A stretch of DNA of 64,000 bases, taken from Chionoecetes opilio (lineage: Eukaryota; Arthropoda; Malacostraca; Decapoda; Majidae). Positions 24,374-36,507 of this stretch are shown in pieces (position 1 is the stretch's first letter; each line of letters opens with the position of its first letter). Position numbers and translations under genes: made by a program. The stretch is taken from contig JACEEZ010011885.1 in NCBI GenBank assembly GCA_016584305.1, positions 1 to 64,000 on the forward strand. Direction: 5' to 3'. A model generated the notes under the pieces. The model was not told where the DNA came from. It made no database searches and saw only the letters and a program-made list of their open reading frames with translations.

Positions 24374-24978
24374 AATTTGTTTTGAGATTTGGCGTCATTA
24401 ACGCAAGACAAATATTTCTCCCTCGAACTGATCAAGCATCACCGGCAACAACAAATTTAACACTGTCGCTTCATGGTACAAATCAAATAGTCAAACAGTT
24501 CCCTTTTTATGTGCACGAGTAGTCATCCCGTGCACACTGTGGTAAGTAATGCTGCTGAAACGCTCGTAAACTGACTAGAACATCACTTGGTAAACAACCC
24601 TCAATTTATATTTTTCTAAACCACGTCAATTCACTATGCAATGCTCTAACCACCTCACTATGCTATTAATATAATACATTAGTTTCCTTTCCTCCACTTT
24701 TTTTGTCTTCCATTATCCCCGTAGAATTTGCCCTTGTTTCGCTACTCGTCGTACATTAGGTTGTGTGGTTCATATGATTCCCGTAACATCTTCGTTCGGA
24801 ACAAAGATAAGTTGAAGTTTACTATTTTTTCTTTTCTATTCCTCCCTTGGTATATTCCTCGTTGCGGAGGAAGGGGGATGTATGAAAGGAGGAAGGATTG
24901 AGCACGGTGCAGAATGAAGTATTTAGCGAGTGTTCGCGTATAGAAAACATCGCACGAATTTGTGTTAGTGCAAATATT
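24374..24978 (+). other. Spacer with candidate exon, unit C
   Basis: Homologous to 19711-20302 and carries the same GTAAGT at 24542-24547, with the same TAG before it as unit B. Confidence 0.35.
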
Positions 24979-26062
24979 ATCGCATCAATGCACTCCTGCG
25001 GGAAGGTATGAGAGGGATTCCTGCCAGCCATCTTACACGATGAGCCCAACAGTTACCACGAAGGTGTAGTGTCCAAAAATATCCACAAAGGCTGCCACGA
25101 GGCCTCGCCCTTCCTGGATCGCCTCCTCTTCCCACACAGGATGATATTATAAGCAGTCGGGTTCTTCCTCCTCCTCCACCTGAGGAGAATTCCCGCCGTC
25201 GGTGCCAGTCTCACCCTCAAGGGAATCACCCTTGAGGGTGAGACTGTATGTAGAGGTGTATGTGATTCTCCTCAAGGGAATCACGTACATAGTGGTAAAA
25301 TACTCACCCTCGGAATCACATTCATCCCCGAGGGCGGGGCAGTGTTCGTTCCTAAGATCCAGCACTTCAGTAAAGCATAATACCCGTCCCCGATATCAAA
25401 ATCCTTCACAGCAGCACTATACGTGTCCCCGATATCCTGCTGCTCATCATCGGGAAGGGATTCTTAGCAGATACGTGTTTCCTCTTCCTTGAAGTCACCG
25501 CCAGAAGAGTTTCCAACACCTTGCTGCGGCTGCCCAGGGGCGCCGCGTCATAGCCGGTGTCGTGCCCTTGACCCTCGTGAGTCAGCTGTCCGGCTGTTTC
25601 TTCTCGCCCTCCTGCTGGCGGGGAGGCCACCCTGCAGGTGTTGGTCGCCGCCATCACCAATCCGCTTGCCGTTGCAGAACAGTGCCGTGAAGGCCTGTCC
25701 CTGTCCTGCAGTGCCTGCAGCCTTCCTCCCCCGAGGCTGAAGAAGAGGACCGCTCTATCCATCATTGAGGTAGCCTTTTGCCCCCAGAGAAGGTCGCCGA
25801 GGGTCATTTCCGTGGTCATGACGGGGGTCCCACCAGCCAGGCAGCTCACCCTGACGGGGATGTCCCCGTCCTTTCCCCTCAAGGGCCCAACCTTCACCAC
25901 GGCCACTTGGGCGGAGGTGTGCCGCATCGTGCCGTCGGGGCAAGCACCACACCAGGCCGCGTGGGGTAAGGTGAAAGAGGAGATCACCCGCCACCCGCGC
26001 CCCCAGCACCTGCAACCGCGCCTCCTGTAGGACAGAGCCTGATGGGCGTGTTCAGGGCTCAC
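24979..26062 (-). other. GC-rich island with unrecognised open frame, unit C
   Basis: The longest version of the frame: minus-strand 26062-25406, 218 codons from a GTG. Small indels near 25595-25630 put it in a different phase from A and D, so it reads through KVLETLLAVTSRKRKHVSAK instead of stopping. The acidic-tail frame at 25365-25147 is in another phase. Which copy preserves the ancestral frame cannot be decided here. No domain recognised; CxxC (CGAC) is the only motif-like element. Confidence 0.4.
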
Positions 26063-26104
26063 AGTGTTAGGGGATCACAGGTGCAGGACAGGTGTGTAGC
26101 AAGG

Positions 26105-26116
26105 ATAGTATATAAA
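26105..26116. promoter_or_regulatory. TATA-like motif, unit C
   Basis: GTATATAAAG, conserved with units A and D at the same distance from the open frame. No other promoter evidence. Confidence 0.25.
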
Positions 26117-26605
26117 GTCCTTGGTGTGGAGTGTGCTGTGTCTGGCAAGGCAAAGGACACAACACTACCGGCTGAAACACACCTGAGGCCTCTCATATTG
26201 TACTCATATTGTACATACCAAAACTCTCATAATGTAGCTTTGATAGTTTGTGATCTGGCAAAAAAAAAAAATTCTCTCTCTATCTCTCTCTTTCTCTCTC
26301 TCTCTCTCTGTAACCGCACTAAAATAATCTGCAAACATGAAGGTAAATCTAATTACCCAACAATTACAACCACTAATAATAAAACAAAAAACGGGTAAGA
26401 TATGAAAGGAATGCAAACATGTCACACCCTTTGATGCTGCGCCAAATAAAAGAAAAACTGAAATAATATATGAAATGTTGAAAAAAAGCTTAGGATGAGG
26501 AGGGAAGGGTTTTAATGTTCACTATTTCTCATTTTCTATCTATCTGCTTGTTTGCCTATGTCTCTATCTACGTGTTTGTGTGTTTGTCTAATTAGTCGGC
26601 GCTTA

Positions 26606-26674
26606 CACAGACACAGACACACAGACAAACACACACACACACACGCACACACACACACACACACCACACACATA
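26606..26674. repeat. (CA)n microsatellite, unit C
   Basis: CA repeats interrupted by CAGACA and CACGCA; much shorter than the unit A tract. Confidence 0.9.
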
Positions 26675-26903
26675 CACACAAACGATAAAAAAGGAAAACA
26701 ATTGGTAAAGCTTAAAAAAAATCCAGACAAACCACAGAAAATATGTATAAATGAAGCACAGAGAAGAAAAAGTAATTGGAGCATAGAGTTAACAAGAGAT
26801 GATTAAAAGGTTGTTGATGGAAAAGATTTTACCCCAATGGGAGGAAATAAACGTGGATCAAACCTAACACAGGAAACATTCAACTTTATGACACAATCCA
26901 CAT

Positions 26904-26904
<1 letters not shown>

Positions 26905-26959
<55 letters not shown>
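26905..26959. repeat. (TC)n tract left of inserted LINE, unit C
   Basis: A pure TC run meeting the LINE poly-A (as T-run TTTTTTCTTTTTTTT). Confidence 0.9.
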
Positions 26960-26964
<5 letters not shown>

Positions 26965-28425
26965 CTTTTTTTTAATTTAAACAACTGACATCATGGTATA
27001 CATGGAGCTACAAATAGCAAAGAGGTTGGTGAAGGCAATGGGTGGCAGAAGCTAAAGATGTCCCCTGTCCCGGGGACATCTATCCGAAAGCTATGTCTTA
27101 TAGGATAAACTAAATATATAATGTTACAGGCTGAGGGTCACTGTCCGTCACAGGCACTTTTCAGGCGCACTATTTACACGTACACTGTGTCACTGTGTCA
27201 ATGTGTGTCACTATGTGTGTGTCACTATGTGTATGTCACTGTGTCACTATTGACACGACACTGTGTCACGCCTTACGGGCACTAAGGCGGATGTAAGCGG
27301 CACCATCTGTGGGCCGCCACCTTCACCTGCTGGGTGTTCATGGCCACGACATCCACCTCAACCGTGAAGGTTGATCCACAGTGTCGCCGTGGCCCAAGTA
27401 AAGGCTCGCTGGCCCATCACGGTGTGGGTCCTCGGGGCCACAAGGAAGAGATCACTTGACGCTACCGTCCTCGTAGCGCGCTCTGACCTTCTCCACGGGA
27501 CCCGAAGTCCTGCAAGGTGGGAAGAGTGTTGCACCTGGGCCTTGTGCAACACTGTGAGGGCACCGACTCTCCTCCGGTGCCCCAGGCTGTCAAGCTGGGA
27601 GCGGGGATCATCCCGCCACTGCTCCTGCTATAGTCGTTGTTGTTGTTGTTGCTGGTGTTGTTGGAGCTGCAGCTGATGTTGTTGTTGTTGTCGTCGCGGC
27701 TGCTGCTGCCACTGTTGCCAAGGGCGACGTTCCATGTGATATTGGTCGTCGGTTGGGTGTATGAGGCGCTCAGCACGCCTCTGCACTTTGTCCAGCAGTG
27801 ACAGGTGGCACTGGGCACTACTCATCCAGGTGAGAGGACTGTACTCTATGACGGGCCTCACTTGGGCCTTATACAACCGCATGAGGTCGTCAGCGTCGAG
27901 CAGGTGCCTTACTTGGCGCAGGAGTCACCCTCAGGGAGGCTCGACGCACCACTGTCTCCAGGTGGCGGTCAAAGCGGAGCCTGGAGTCAACCTCCACCCC
28001 CAGGATGTTGATGGAGTTCTTGATGGCAAGGGTATCGTCCCCAAATTTCAGCTTCCCCTCGAGTAGCCTGGGGTCCTCCCTTGAACGGGACATAACCATG
28101 GCCTGGGTCTTCTCGGCAGCAAACTTGACTTGACACCGTCTTCCCCAGGCCGTGATGTCACCAAGTTGACGGTTGGTGGCATCTATCGCGTTCGCAGTCT
28201 CCTCTCTGGTGTAGGTGTGGGACACGGTGCAGTCGTCAGCATAGGCAGACGCCACAGGGAGGCTTTAGAGGAGGTCATTAAAGTAAATGTTCCACAGGAT
28301 GGGGCCCAGAACCGATCCCTGTGGAACGGAAGCCTCCACCGGGTATGTGGCTGACGTGCTCCCATTCACCACCACCCTCAGACTCCGGCTGTGCAGGTAG
28401 TTCAAGAACAACGCCAGCAGGTGAC

Positions 28426-28430
<5 letters not shown>
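26960..28430 (-). mobile_element. 5'-truncated LINE inserted in (TC)n, unit C
   Basis: Second copy of the element at 12551-14024, with the same 5' truncation point, the same YADD-containing reverse transcriptase and the same glutamine-codon insert. It lacks the five extra bases that break unit A near 13545 but keeps the shift near 27920. One extra disruption is near 27370. Truncation, tail and flanking TC repeats agree with unit A, so the two are duplicates of one insertion. Confidence 0.85.
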
Positions 28431-28473
<43 letters not shown>

Positions 28474-28535
28474 CCCTCTCTCTCTCTCTCTCTCTCTCCC
28501 TCTCTCTCTCTCTCGCTCTCTCTCTCCCCTCTCAT

Positions 28536-28567
<32 letters not shown>

Positions 28568-28572
28568 CTCCC
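28431..28572. repeat. (TC)n tract, C/D border formed by deletion
   Basis: Runs directly from the LINE 5' end into the left flank of unit D. The 0.73-kb LINE 3' fragment that separates two TC tracts in unit A is missing, as expected from recombination between the tracts. Confidence 0.85.
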
Positions 28573-28786
28573 CTCGTGTTTTCATTTACCTCATTTCATT
28601 ATAATGCCCTGTCTTACTACAATCTGCACATCTTCCTTCTAAATATCCTTTCCCTATCCTTCTCATTTGCCTATCCTTCCTTATATCCTTTCTCTTAATT
28701 TTTGTTCATCTTCCGTTCCCATCCTGTCTCCTTCCTCCTCATCCTGCATAATAATACAAGTTTTAGATTAAAATTGAAAGGTATAA

Positions 28787-30012
28787 ACATTTCTCCTGAA
28801 GGTGCTAAAGGAGGTGCTTAAACATTTCTCCTGAACGTGCTAAAGGAGGTGCTTAAACATTTCTCCTGAAGGTGCTAAAGGAGGTGCTTAAACATTTCTC
28901 CTGAAGGTGTTAAAGGAGGTGCTTAAACATTTCTCCTGAAGGTGCTAAAGTAGGTGCTTAAACATTTCTCCTGAAGGTGCTAAAGGAGGTGCTTAAACAT
29001 TTCTCCTGAAGGTGCTAAAGGAGGTGCTTAAACATTTCTCCTGAAGGTGCTAAGGGAGGTGCTTAAACATTTCTCCTGAAGGTGCCAAAGGAGGTGCTTA
29101 AACATTTCTCTTAAAGGTGCTAAAAAGGGTGCTTAAACATTTCTCCTGAAGGTGCTAAAGGAGGTGCTTAAACATTTCTCCTGAAGGTGCTTAAGGAGGT
29201 GCTTAAACATTTCTCCTGAAGGTGCTAAAGGAGGTGCTTAAACATTTCTCCTGAAGGTGCTAAAGGAGGTGCTTAAACATTTTTCCTGAAGGTACTAAAG
29301 GAGGTGCTTAAACATTTCTCCTGAAGGTGCTAAAGAGGGGTGCTTAAACATTTCTCCTGAAGGTGCTACAGGAGGTGCTTAAACATTTCTCCTGAAGGTG
29401 CTAAAGGAGGTGCTTAAACATTTCTCCTGAAGGTGCTAAAGGAGATGCTTAAACATTTCTCCTGAAGGTGCTAAAGGAGGTGCTTAAACATTCCTCCTGA
29501 AAGTGCTAAAGGAGGTGCTTAAACATTCCTCCTGAAAGTGCTAAAGGAGGTGCTTAAACATTCCTCCTGAAAGTGCTAAAGGAGGTGCTTAAACATTCCT
29601 CCTGAAGGTGCTAAAGGAGGTGCTTAAACATTCCTCCTGAAAGTGCTAAAGGAGGTGCTTAAACATACCTCCTGAAGGTGCAAAAGGAGGTGCTTAAACA
29701 TTTCTCCTAAAGGTGCTAAAAGAGGTGCTTAAACATTTCTCCTGAAGGTGCTAAAGGAGGTGCTTAAACATTCCTCCTGAAGGTGCCAAAGGAGGTGCTT
29801 AAACATTTCTCCTGAAGGTGCTAAAGGAGGTGCTTAAACATTTCTCCTGAAGGTGCTAAAGGAGGTGTTTAAACATTTCTCCTGAAGGTGCTAAAGGAGG
29901 TGCTTAAACATTTCTCCTGAAGGTGCTAAAGGAGGTGCTTAAACATTTCTCCTGAAGGTGCTAAAGGAGGTGCTAAAACATTTCTCCTGAAGGTGCTAAA
30001 GGAGGTGCTAAG
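28787..30012. repeat. 35-bp satellite array, unit D
   Basis: About 35 monomers; variant order (for example TAAAAAGGGTGC, then CTACAGG, then AAGTGC variants) is closer to unit C than to B. Confidence 0.95.
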
Positions 30013-30151
30013 ACTGACGACGTTTTATCCCTCTATTTGATTCTACGTTTTCTTCCTTCCATTCCATAAACTTTAACGCTTCTCACTTTATTCTCCTCTT
30101 TCCCCTTTTATTTCCTCTTCTTGGGGATGAATGGGTTGCAGAGTTAAGTGA

Positions 30152-30388
30152 ATGGAACGGAAACATGGCCGTGGGAGGGGAAGAAAAAGTTTGAAAAGAC
30201 ACCAAATAATATCTGTAATGGTTAGTTCTCTCAAATGGAAAATGGAAATAAAAGATGAACAAATTTATGATAAAAATGTGTCAAAAATTGCTCCTTTCAT
30301 CAAACAAAAAATGGATATGGAAAATAGTTAGTGTGAGTACATAAGGGTTGTTTTGATGTACTCTGAAACTATGAAATATGCGCTATGA
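30152..30388 (+). pseudogene. Broken copy of the 78-residue frame, unit D
   Basis: Same start and stop as the unit B and C frames, but a T-to-A change gives TAG at about 30329-30331. Confidence 0.4.
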
Positions 30389-30470
30389 AAACGAAACCTT
30401 AAAAAAATATAATACTCTGAAATCGTCCAGGAATGTCACAACGGTTATTTAATTAAAGTCAAGAAAATGG

Positions 30471-30502
<32 letters not shown>

Positions 30503-30546
30503 AGACACAGACACAGACACAGACACATACACACACACACACACAC
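30471..30546. repeat. (CA)n / (CACAGA)n microsatellite, unit D
   Basis: CA repeats around four CACAGA units; shorter than in unit C. Confidence 0.95.
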
Positions 30547-30662
30547 AACGAGTACACACATAAAATGGTATACAAATATTGGAAAAAAGCTACATAAATA
30601 CAGAAAAAAGGCCATTGCCCCCTCTACATAGAAACTGATTGAAGAGACTAGGAGGGAAATGG

Positions 30663-30891
30663 CTAGGAAGGTGAGGTCAGACTATGAACAGCTGGACCCT
30701 TCATGGACAAAATGAAAAAAAAGCAAAATAATAAAAAGGAAAGGCTCAGGCCTCTACCAGAAATCTTACATAAAAACAGACATATTAAAAATCTATATAA
30801 AAAAGAACAAACAGCAAGGGGAAAAACAAAAAAGATTCCTAGATTGCCGAACAAATCATATGAAGAAAGACTCAAAGAACTTAACTTGTTT
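30663..30891 (+). pseudogene. LINE reverse-transcriptase C-terminal fragment, unit D
   Basis: Reads LPNKSYEERLKELNLF before being cut by the foldback, as in the other units. Confidence 0.5.
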
Positions 30892-31770
30892 ACTGACAGC
30901 GACCGAAGTTCGCTGTCGCTTACCATAAGACCTGTGGAACCAAGTTTCCGCCAAAAAGTGTATAACTACTCCTAAATATTGTCGGATTGAGCTGAAATTT
31001 GACATGCAAGTAGTGCTGTCAAAATCAATGGGGGTCGTCGGAAATGTTTGTTTGCGTAAAACAAGCCTTTAATGAGTTATTAGCGTAAACTACTCCTAAT
31101 TATTGTCGGATTGAGCTGACATTCGACATCCAAGTAGTGCTGTCAAAATCAATGTGGGTCTCTATATAAAAAAGAATTGCATAGAACAAGCCCTTAATGA
31201 GTAATTCACGTAATGAGTTAATTGGCTTGAACGTGGCTCGCTGTCACGTTCCAGCCGCAAGAACTGAGCCAAAAGCAAAGGGGCCAGAGGCTGGACGTCT
31301 ATACTTGATATATTTTATCAGAGCGTAGATTAAGAAATTATTTGATAAAAGTTTATCAAGTACAGACGTCCAGCCTCTGGCCCCTTTGCTTTTGGCTCAG
31401 TTCTTGCGGCTGGAACGTGACAGCGAGTCACGTTCCAGCCAATTAACTCATTACGTGAATTACTCATTAAGGGCTTGTTTTATGCAATAAGTTTGTTAAC
31501 AGACCCCCGTTGATTTTGACAGCACTAATTGCATGTCGAATTTCAGCTCAATCCGACAATAATTAGGAGTAGTTTACGCTTATTACTCATTAAGGGCTTG
31601 TTTTACGCAAAACGTTTCTTGCGACGACCCCCATTGATTTTGACAGCACTATTTGCATGTCACATTTCAGCTCAATCCGATAATATTTAGGAGTAGTTAT
31701 ACACTTTTAGGGGGAAACTTGGTTCCACGGGTCTTATGGTAAGCGACAGCGAGCGAAGCTCGCTGTCAAT
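30892..31770. mobile_element. Foldback element, unit D
   Basis: 879 bp. One of the 124-bp arm subunits present in unit B is missing from the left arm, and the centre has a GAGCGTAGATTAAG insert between the palindromic halves. Confidence 0.75.
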
Positions 31771-32374
31771 AATCTGTTTTGAGGATTTGGCATCATTAAC
31801 GCAGACAAATATTTCTCCCTCGACTGATCAAGCATCACCGGAAACAACGAATTTAACACTGTCGCTTAATGGTACAGATCAAATAGTCAAACAGTTCCCT
31901 TTTTATGTGCATGAGAGGTCATCCCGTGCACACTGTGGTAAGTAATGCTGCTGAAACGCTCGTAAACTGACTAGAACATCACTTGGTAAACAACCCTCAA
32001 TTTATATTTTTCTAAACCGCGTCAATTCACTATGCAATGCTCTAACCACCTCACTATGCTATTAATATAATACATTAGTTTCCTTTCCTCCACTTTTTTT
32101 GTCTTCCATTATCCCCGTAGAATTTGCCCTCGTTTCGCTACTCACCGTACATTAGGTTGTGTGGTTCATATGATTCCCGTAACATCTTCGTTCGGAACAA
32201 AGATAAGTTGATGTTTACTATTTTTTCTTTTCTATTCCTCCCTTGGTATATTCCTCGTTGCGGAGGAAGGGGGATGTATGAAAGGAGGAAGGATTGAGCA
32301 CGGTGCAGAATGAAGTATTTAGCGAGTGTTCGCGTATAGAAAACATCGCACGAATTTGTGTTGGTGCAAATATT
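31771..32374 (+). other. Spacer with best-preserved candidate exon, unit D
   Basis: The plus-strand frame stays open to the donor GTAAGT at 31938-31943, ending FYVHERSSRAHCG. An AG at the left (TTGTTTTGAG) could serve as acceptor. Coding potential is suggested only by frame and splice-like ends. Confidence 0.35.
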
Positions 32375-33455
32375 ATCGCATCAATGCACTCCTGCGGGAA
32401 GGTATGAGAGGGATTCCTGCCAGGCATCTTACACGATGAGCCCAACAGTTACCACGAAGGTGTAGTCCAAAAATATCCACAAAGGCTGCCACGAGGCCTC
32501 GCCCTTCCTGGATCGCCTCCTCTTCCCACACAGGATGATATTATAAGCCGTCGGGCTCTTCCTCCTCCTCCACCTGAGGAGAATTCCCGCCGTCGGTGCC
32601 ATTCTCAACCTCAAGGGAATCCCCCTTGAGGGTGAGACTGTATGTAGAGGTGTATATGATTCTCCTCAAGGGAATCACGTACATAGTGGTAAAATACTCA
32701 CCCTCGGAATCACATTCATCCCCGAGGGCGGGGCAGTGTTCGTTCATAAGATCCAGCACTTCAGTAAAGCATAATACCCGTCCCCGATATCAAAATCCTT
32801 CACAGCAGCACTATACGTGTCCCCGATATCCTGCTGCTCATCATCGGGAAGGGATTCTTAGCAGATACGTGTTTCCTCTTCCTTGAAGTCACCGCCGGAA
32901 GAGTTTCCAACACCTTGCTGCGGCTGCCCAGGGGCGCCGCGTCATAGCCGGTGTCGTGCCCTTGACCCTCGTGAGTCAGGCTGTCCGGCTGTTTCTCGCC
33001 CTCCTGCTGGCGGGGAGGGCCACCCTGCAGGTGTTGGTCGCCGCCATCACCAATCCGCTTGCCGTTGCAGAACAGTGCCGTGAAGGCCTGTCCCTGTCCT
33101 GCAGTGCCTGCAGCCTTCCTCCCCCGAGGCTGAAGAAGAGGACCGCTCTATCCATCATTGAGGTAGCCTTTTGCCCCCAGAGAAGGTCGCCGAGGGTCAT
33201 TTCCGTGGTCATGACGGGGGTCCCACCAGCCAGGCAGCTCACCCTAACGGGGATGTCCCCGTCCTTTCCCCTCAAGGGCCCAACCTTCACCACGGCCACT
33301 TGGGCGGAGGTGTGCCGCATCGTGCCGTCGGGGCAAGCACCACACCAGGCCGCGTGGGGTAAGGTGAAAGAGGAGATCACCCGCCACCCGCGCCCCCAGC
33401 ACCTGCAACCGCGCCTCCTGTAGGACAGAGCCTGATGGGCGTGTTCAGGGCTCAC
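32375..33455 (-). other. GC-rich island with unrecognised open frame, unit D
   Basis: Same structure as unit A: minus-strand 33455-32976 (159 codons from GTG) and, in phase with it, the acidic-tail frame 32759-32541. Very similar to unit C except for the indels that shift C. Confidence 0.45.
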
Positions 33456-33497
33456 AGTGTTAGGGGATCACAGGTGCAGGACAGGTGTGTAGCAAGA

Positions 33498-33509
33498 ATA
33501 GTATATAAA
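33498..33509. promoter_or_regulatory. TATA-like motif, unit D
   Basis: GTATATAAAG as in A and C. Confidence 0.25.
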
Positions 33510-33989
33510 GTCATTGGTGTGGAGTGTGCTGTGTCTGGCAAGGCAAAGGACACAACACTACCGGCTGAAACACACCTGAGGCCTCTCATATTGTACTCAT
33601 ATTGTACATACCAAAACTCTCATAATGTAGCTTTGATAGTTTGTGATCTGGCAAAAAAAAAAAATGATCTCTCTCTCTCTCTCTCTCTCTGTAACCGCAC
33701 TAAAATAATCTGCAAACATGAAGGTAAATCTAATTACCCAACAATTACAACCACTAATAATAAAACAAAAAACGGGTAAGATATGAAAGGAATGCAAACA
33801 TGTCACACCCTTTGATGCTGCGCCAAATAAAAGAAAAACTGAAAAAATATATGAAATGTTGAAAAAAAGCTTAGGATGAAGAGGGAAGGGTTTTAATTTT
33901 CCCTAATTCTCATTTTCTATCTATCTGCTTGTTTGCCTATGTCTCTATCTACGTGTTTGTGTGTTTGTCTAATTAGTCGGCGCTTACAC

Positions 33990-34015
33990 AGACACAGACA
34001 ACACACACACACACA

Positions 34016-34066
<51 letters not shown>

Positions 34067-34080
34067 ACACACATACACAC
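33990..34080. repeat. (CA)n microsatellite, unit D
   Basis: CA repeats with two ACC interruptions. Confidence 0.9.
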
Positions 34081-34310
34081 AAATGATAAAGAAAGGGAAA
34101 AATTGGTAAAGCTTAAAAAATATCCAGACAAACCACAGAAAATATGTATAAATGAAGCAACAGAAAAAGAAAGTAATGGGAGCATAGAGTTAACAATAGA
34201 TGATTAAAAGGTTGTTGATGGAAAAGATTTTACCCCAATGGGAGGAAATAAACGTGGATCAAACCTAACACAGGAAACATTCAACTTTATGACATAATCC
34301 ACATGGCTGT

Positions 34311-34313
<3 letters not shown>

Positions 34314-34395
<82 letters not shown>
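34314..34395. repeat. Uninterrupted (TC)n: empty LINE site, unit D
   Basis: The flanks match those on the far left of 12485 and the far right of 14124, but the tract is continuous and the 1.47-kb LINE is absent. It shows what the site looks like without the insertion. Confidence 0.85.
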
Positions 34396-34399
<4 letters not shown>

Positions 34400-34620
34400 A
34401 TTTAATGACCTTCACACTCAGTCACATTTTTTGAAACATTTTGAAACATTTAATAATAGCCGCATAAATAAATACAGTAATGTTTGTTTACAACTTAGAA
34501 GGCCAGCCTTTATAATGAGCAGAACTTTTCAGGCAAAGAGTAAAATATATACGAAATACATACGAACTCATAAACAATTTATAAGAAAAACAAGCAGATT
34601 ATGAGTAAGCAATAATAACA

Positions 34621-36507
34621 ATAACAGGGCTCTGTCACGCCGGACTAGAACCCTCCTGAGGAGAGACAAGGAGAGGTATGTCAGGAATCTCGCTGAGGAT
34701 GTCGAGGGTCATTTGAACGCTAATGACTTCCGACCCGCCTACCGAGCCCTGAAGAAGCTCCGTTCCAAGTCTCCTTCTCGGGCGAGTGCTATTCGAACAG
34801 CAGATGGGCGCCTCGTGTCGGACATGGATGGGCAGATGGCTCGTTGGGCTGAGTACTTTGGGCAGTTGTTCACAGTGGACCCTCCAACTGAGCAGCTTCA
34901 CACCACTGGGTTACAGGCAGTGGATGCCGATCATCCCATTAACGAAACCGCACCCTCTCTTGACGAAGTCACAGAGGCTGTAGCAAAGTTGAGGGGTGGA
35001 AAGGCAGCTGGTGTTTGTAATATCAGTGCGGAGCTCCTCAAAGCTGGGGGTGAGGCCATGATCCGCGGGTTGCATGCTGTCTTGACTGCCGTGTGGCAAT
35101 CAGGTACCATTCCTCCTGACTGGAAAAGGGGGCTGGTCGTCCCTATCTGGAAAGGGAAAGGGGACCGTCAGGACTGCAACAATTACCGCGGTATTACACT
35201 GCTCAGCGTACCAGGCAAGGTGCTTGCCCATCTATTGCTGACACGGATTCGCAGTCATCTGGTGAAGCATCAGAGACCTCAGCAGTCTGGGTTCACGCCT
35301 GGTAAGTCAACAACGGACCGTATCCTAGCGCTTCGTGTCCTGGTGGAACGCCGACGTGAGTTTCGACAGGGGATGCTTGCAGCCTATGTTGATCTCAAGA
35401 AGGCGTTTGACTCAGTGCATCGTGAGTCACTCTGGGATCTTCTGAGACTTCGAGGGATTCCTGCAAGGACTATTGGTTTGATAACTGGTCTGTATTCTGG
35501 GACTGAGAGTGCTGTGAAGTGTGGGGCAGGTGTATCCAGCTTCTTTCCTGTGAATACAGGAGTGAGGCAAGGGTGCGTCCTTGCCCCATCACTTTTTAAC
35601 GCGTGTATGGACTGGGTATTGGACAAGGTTGTAGATCAAAGTGATTGTAGAGCATCCGTCGGCAACACCAAGATCACTGATCTTGTTTTTGCCGATGATG
35701 CAGTAATCTTTGCTGAGTCGCTGGAGGTCCTGGTGATGGCTCTCGAGGAGCTGCACGAGGAGGCAAAGCCTTTGGGACTTGAGGTCTCCTGACTCAAGAC
35801 CAAGGTCCAGGTGTTTGGAGACTTACTAGATGAAGCAGTACAGTCTGTTCATGCGTGTGGCGAGGACATTGAGATCTTGGAAAGTTTTACATACCTTGGT
35901 AGCGCAGTCCATAATGACGGCGGGTCACGTCAAGAAGTCTTACGGCGGATTGGCATAGCTCACGGTGTTATGGGCTCGCTCAGCGGGAGTATTTGGCGTT
36001 GTCGGTACCTGTGCAGAAGGACAAAGATCCAGATCTTCAAGTCGCTTGTGATCCCTGTCTTACTCTATGGTTGTGAGACATGGACACTAAATAGTGACTT
36101 GAAGAGACGAATCAATGCCTTTGGTAATAAGTGTCTTCGCAGAATCATGGGGTATTGCTGGGATGATTACGTGTCAAATCAGCGATTGCACCGTGAGACT
36201 GAATCGAGGCCTATTACCTGCATAGTTCGTCAGCGCCAACTTCGGCTATATGGGCATGTGGCACGCTATCCTGAAACCGATCCTTCCCATCGGGTTGTAT
36301 CTGTAAGAGACAATCCGGCGTGAAGGAGGCCAAGGGGGCGCCCACAAGGGTCGTGGCTGGGGCAAGTTGATGCTTCTTGTCGAGAGCTGCTTGGTATGGG
36401 AAAGGAGCCTGCATGGGAACTCGCGCGTGGTGACCCCCGGGAGTGGCGTCGTAGGGTGGGCGAGGCGACGCGCCCCCCGGCGTATGCCCCCAATGATTGA
36501 TTGATTG
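34621..36507 (+). mobile_element. 5'-truncated RTE-like LINE with target-site duplication
   Basis: Inserted in unit D only. The 10-bp AATAATAACA is duplicated at 34611-34620 and 36508-36517, and the unit A empty site has it once. The element ends in a TTGATTGATTG tail, a short-repeat 3' end of the kind RTE-clade elements use. The upstream endonuclease is missing, so it was probably truncated during reverse transcription. Confidence 0.9.
34626..36323 (+). pseudogene. RTE-like reverse transcriptase, broken by stops
   Basis: A single phase is open from the 5' truncation point. Visible reverse-transcriptase motifs, in order: LVVPIWKGKGDRQDCNNYRG (about 35130), VDLKKAFDSVH (about 35390, motif A), TGVRQGCVLAPSLFN (about 35560, motif B), FADDAVIF at 35688-35711 (motif C, catalytic aspartates present) and LGLEVS (motif D). 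The C-terminal domain reads YGCETWTL near 36070 and RQLRLYGHVAR near 36235. TGA interrupts at 35790-35792, where the sister copy at 41698 has TGG, so this is a point mutation. A second TGA at 36321-36323 precedes about 50 further codons. No upstream endonuclease is present. RTE affiliation is inferred from motif style and tail. Confidence 0.85.
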
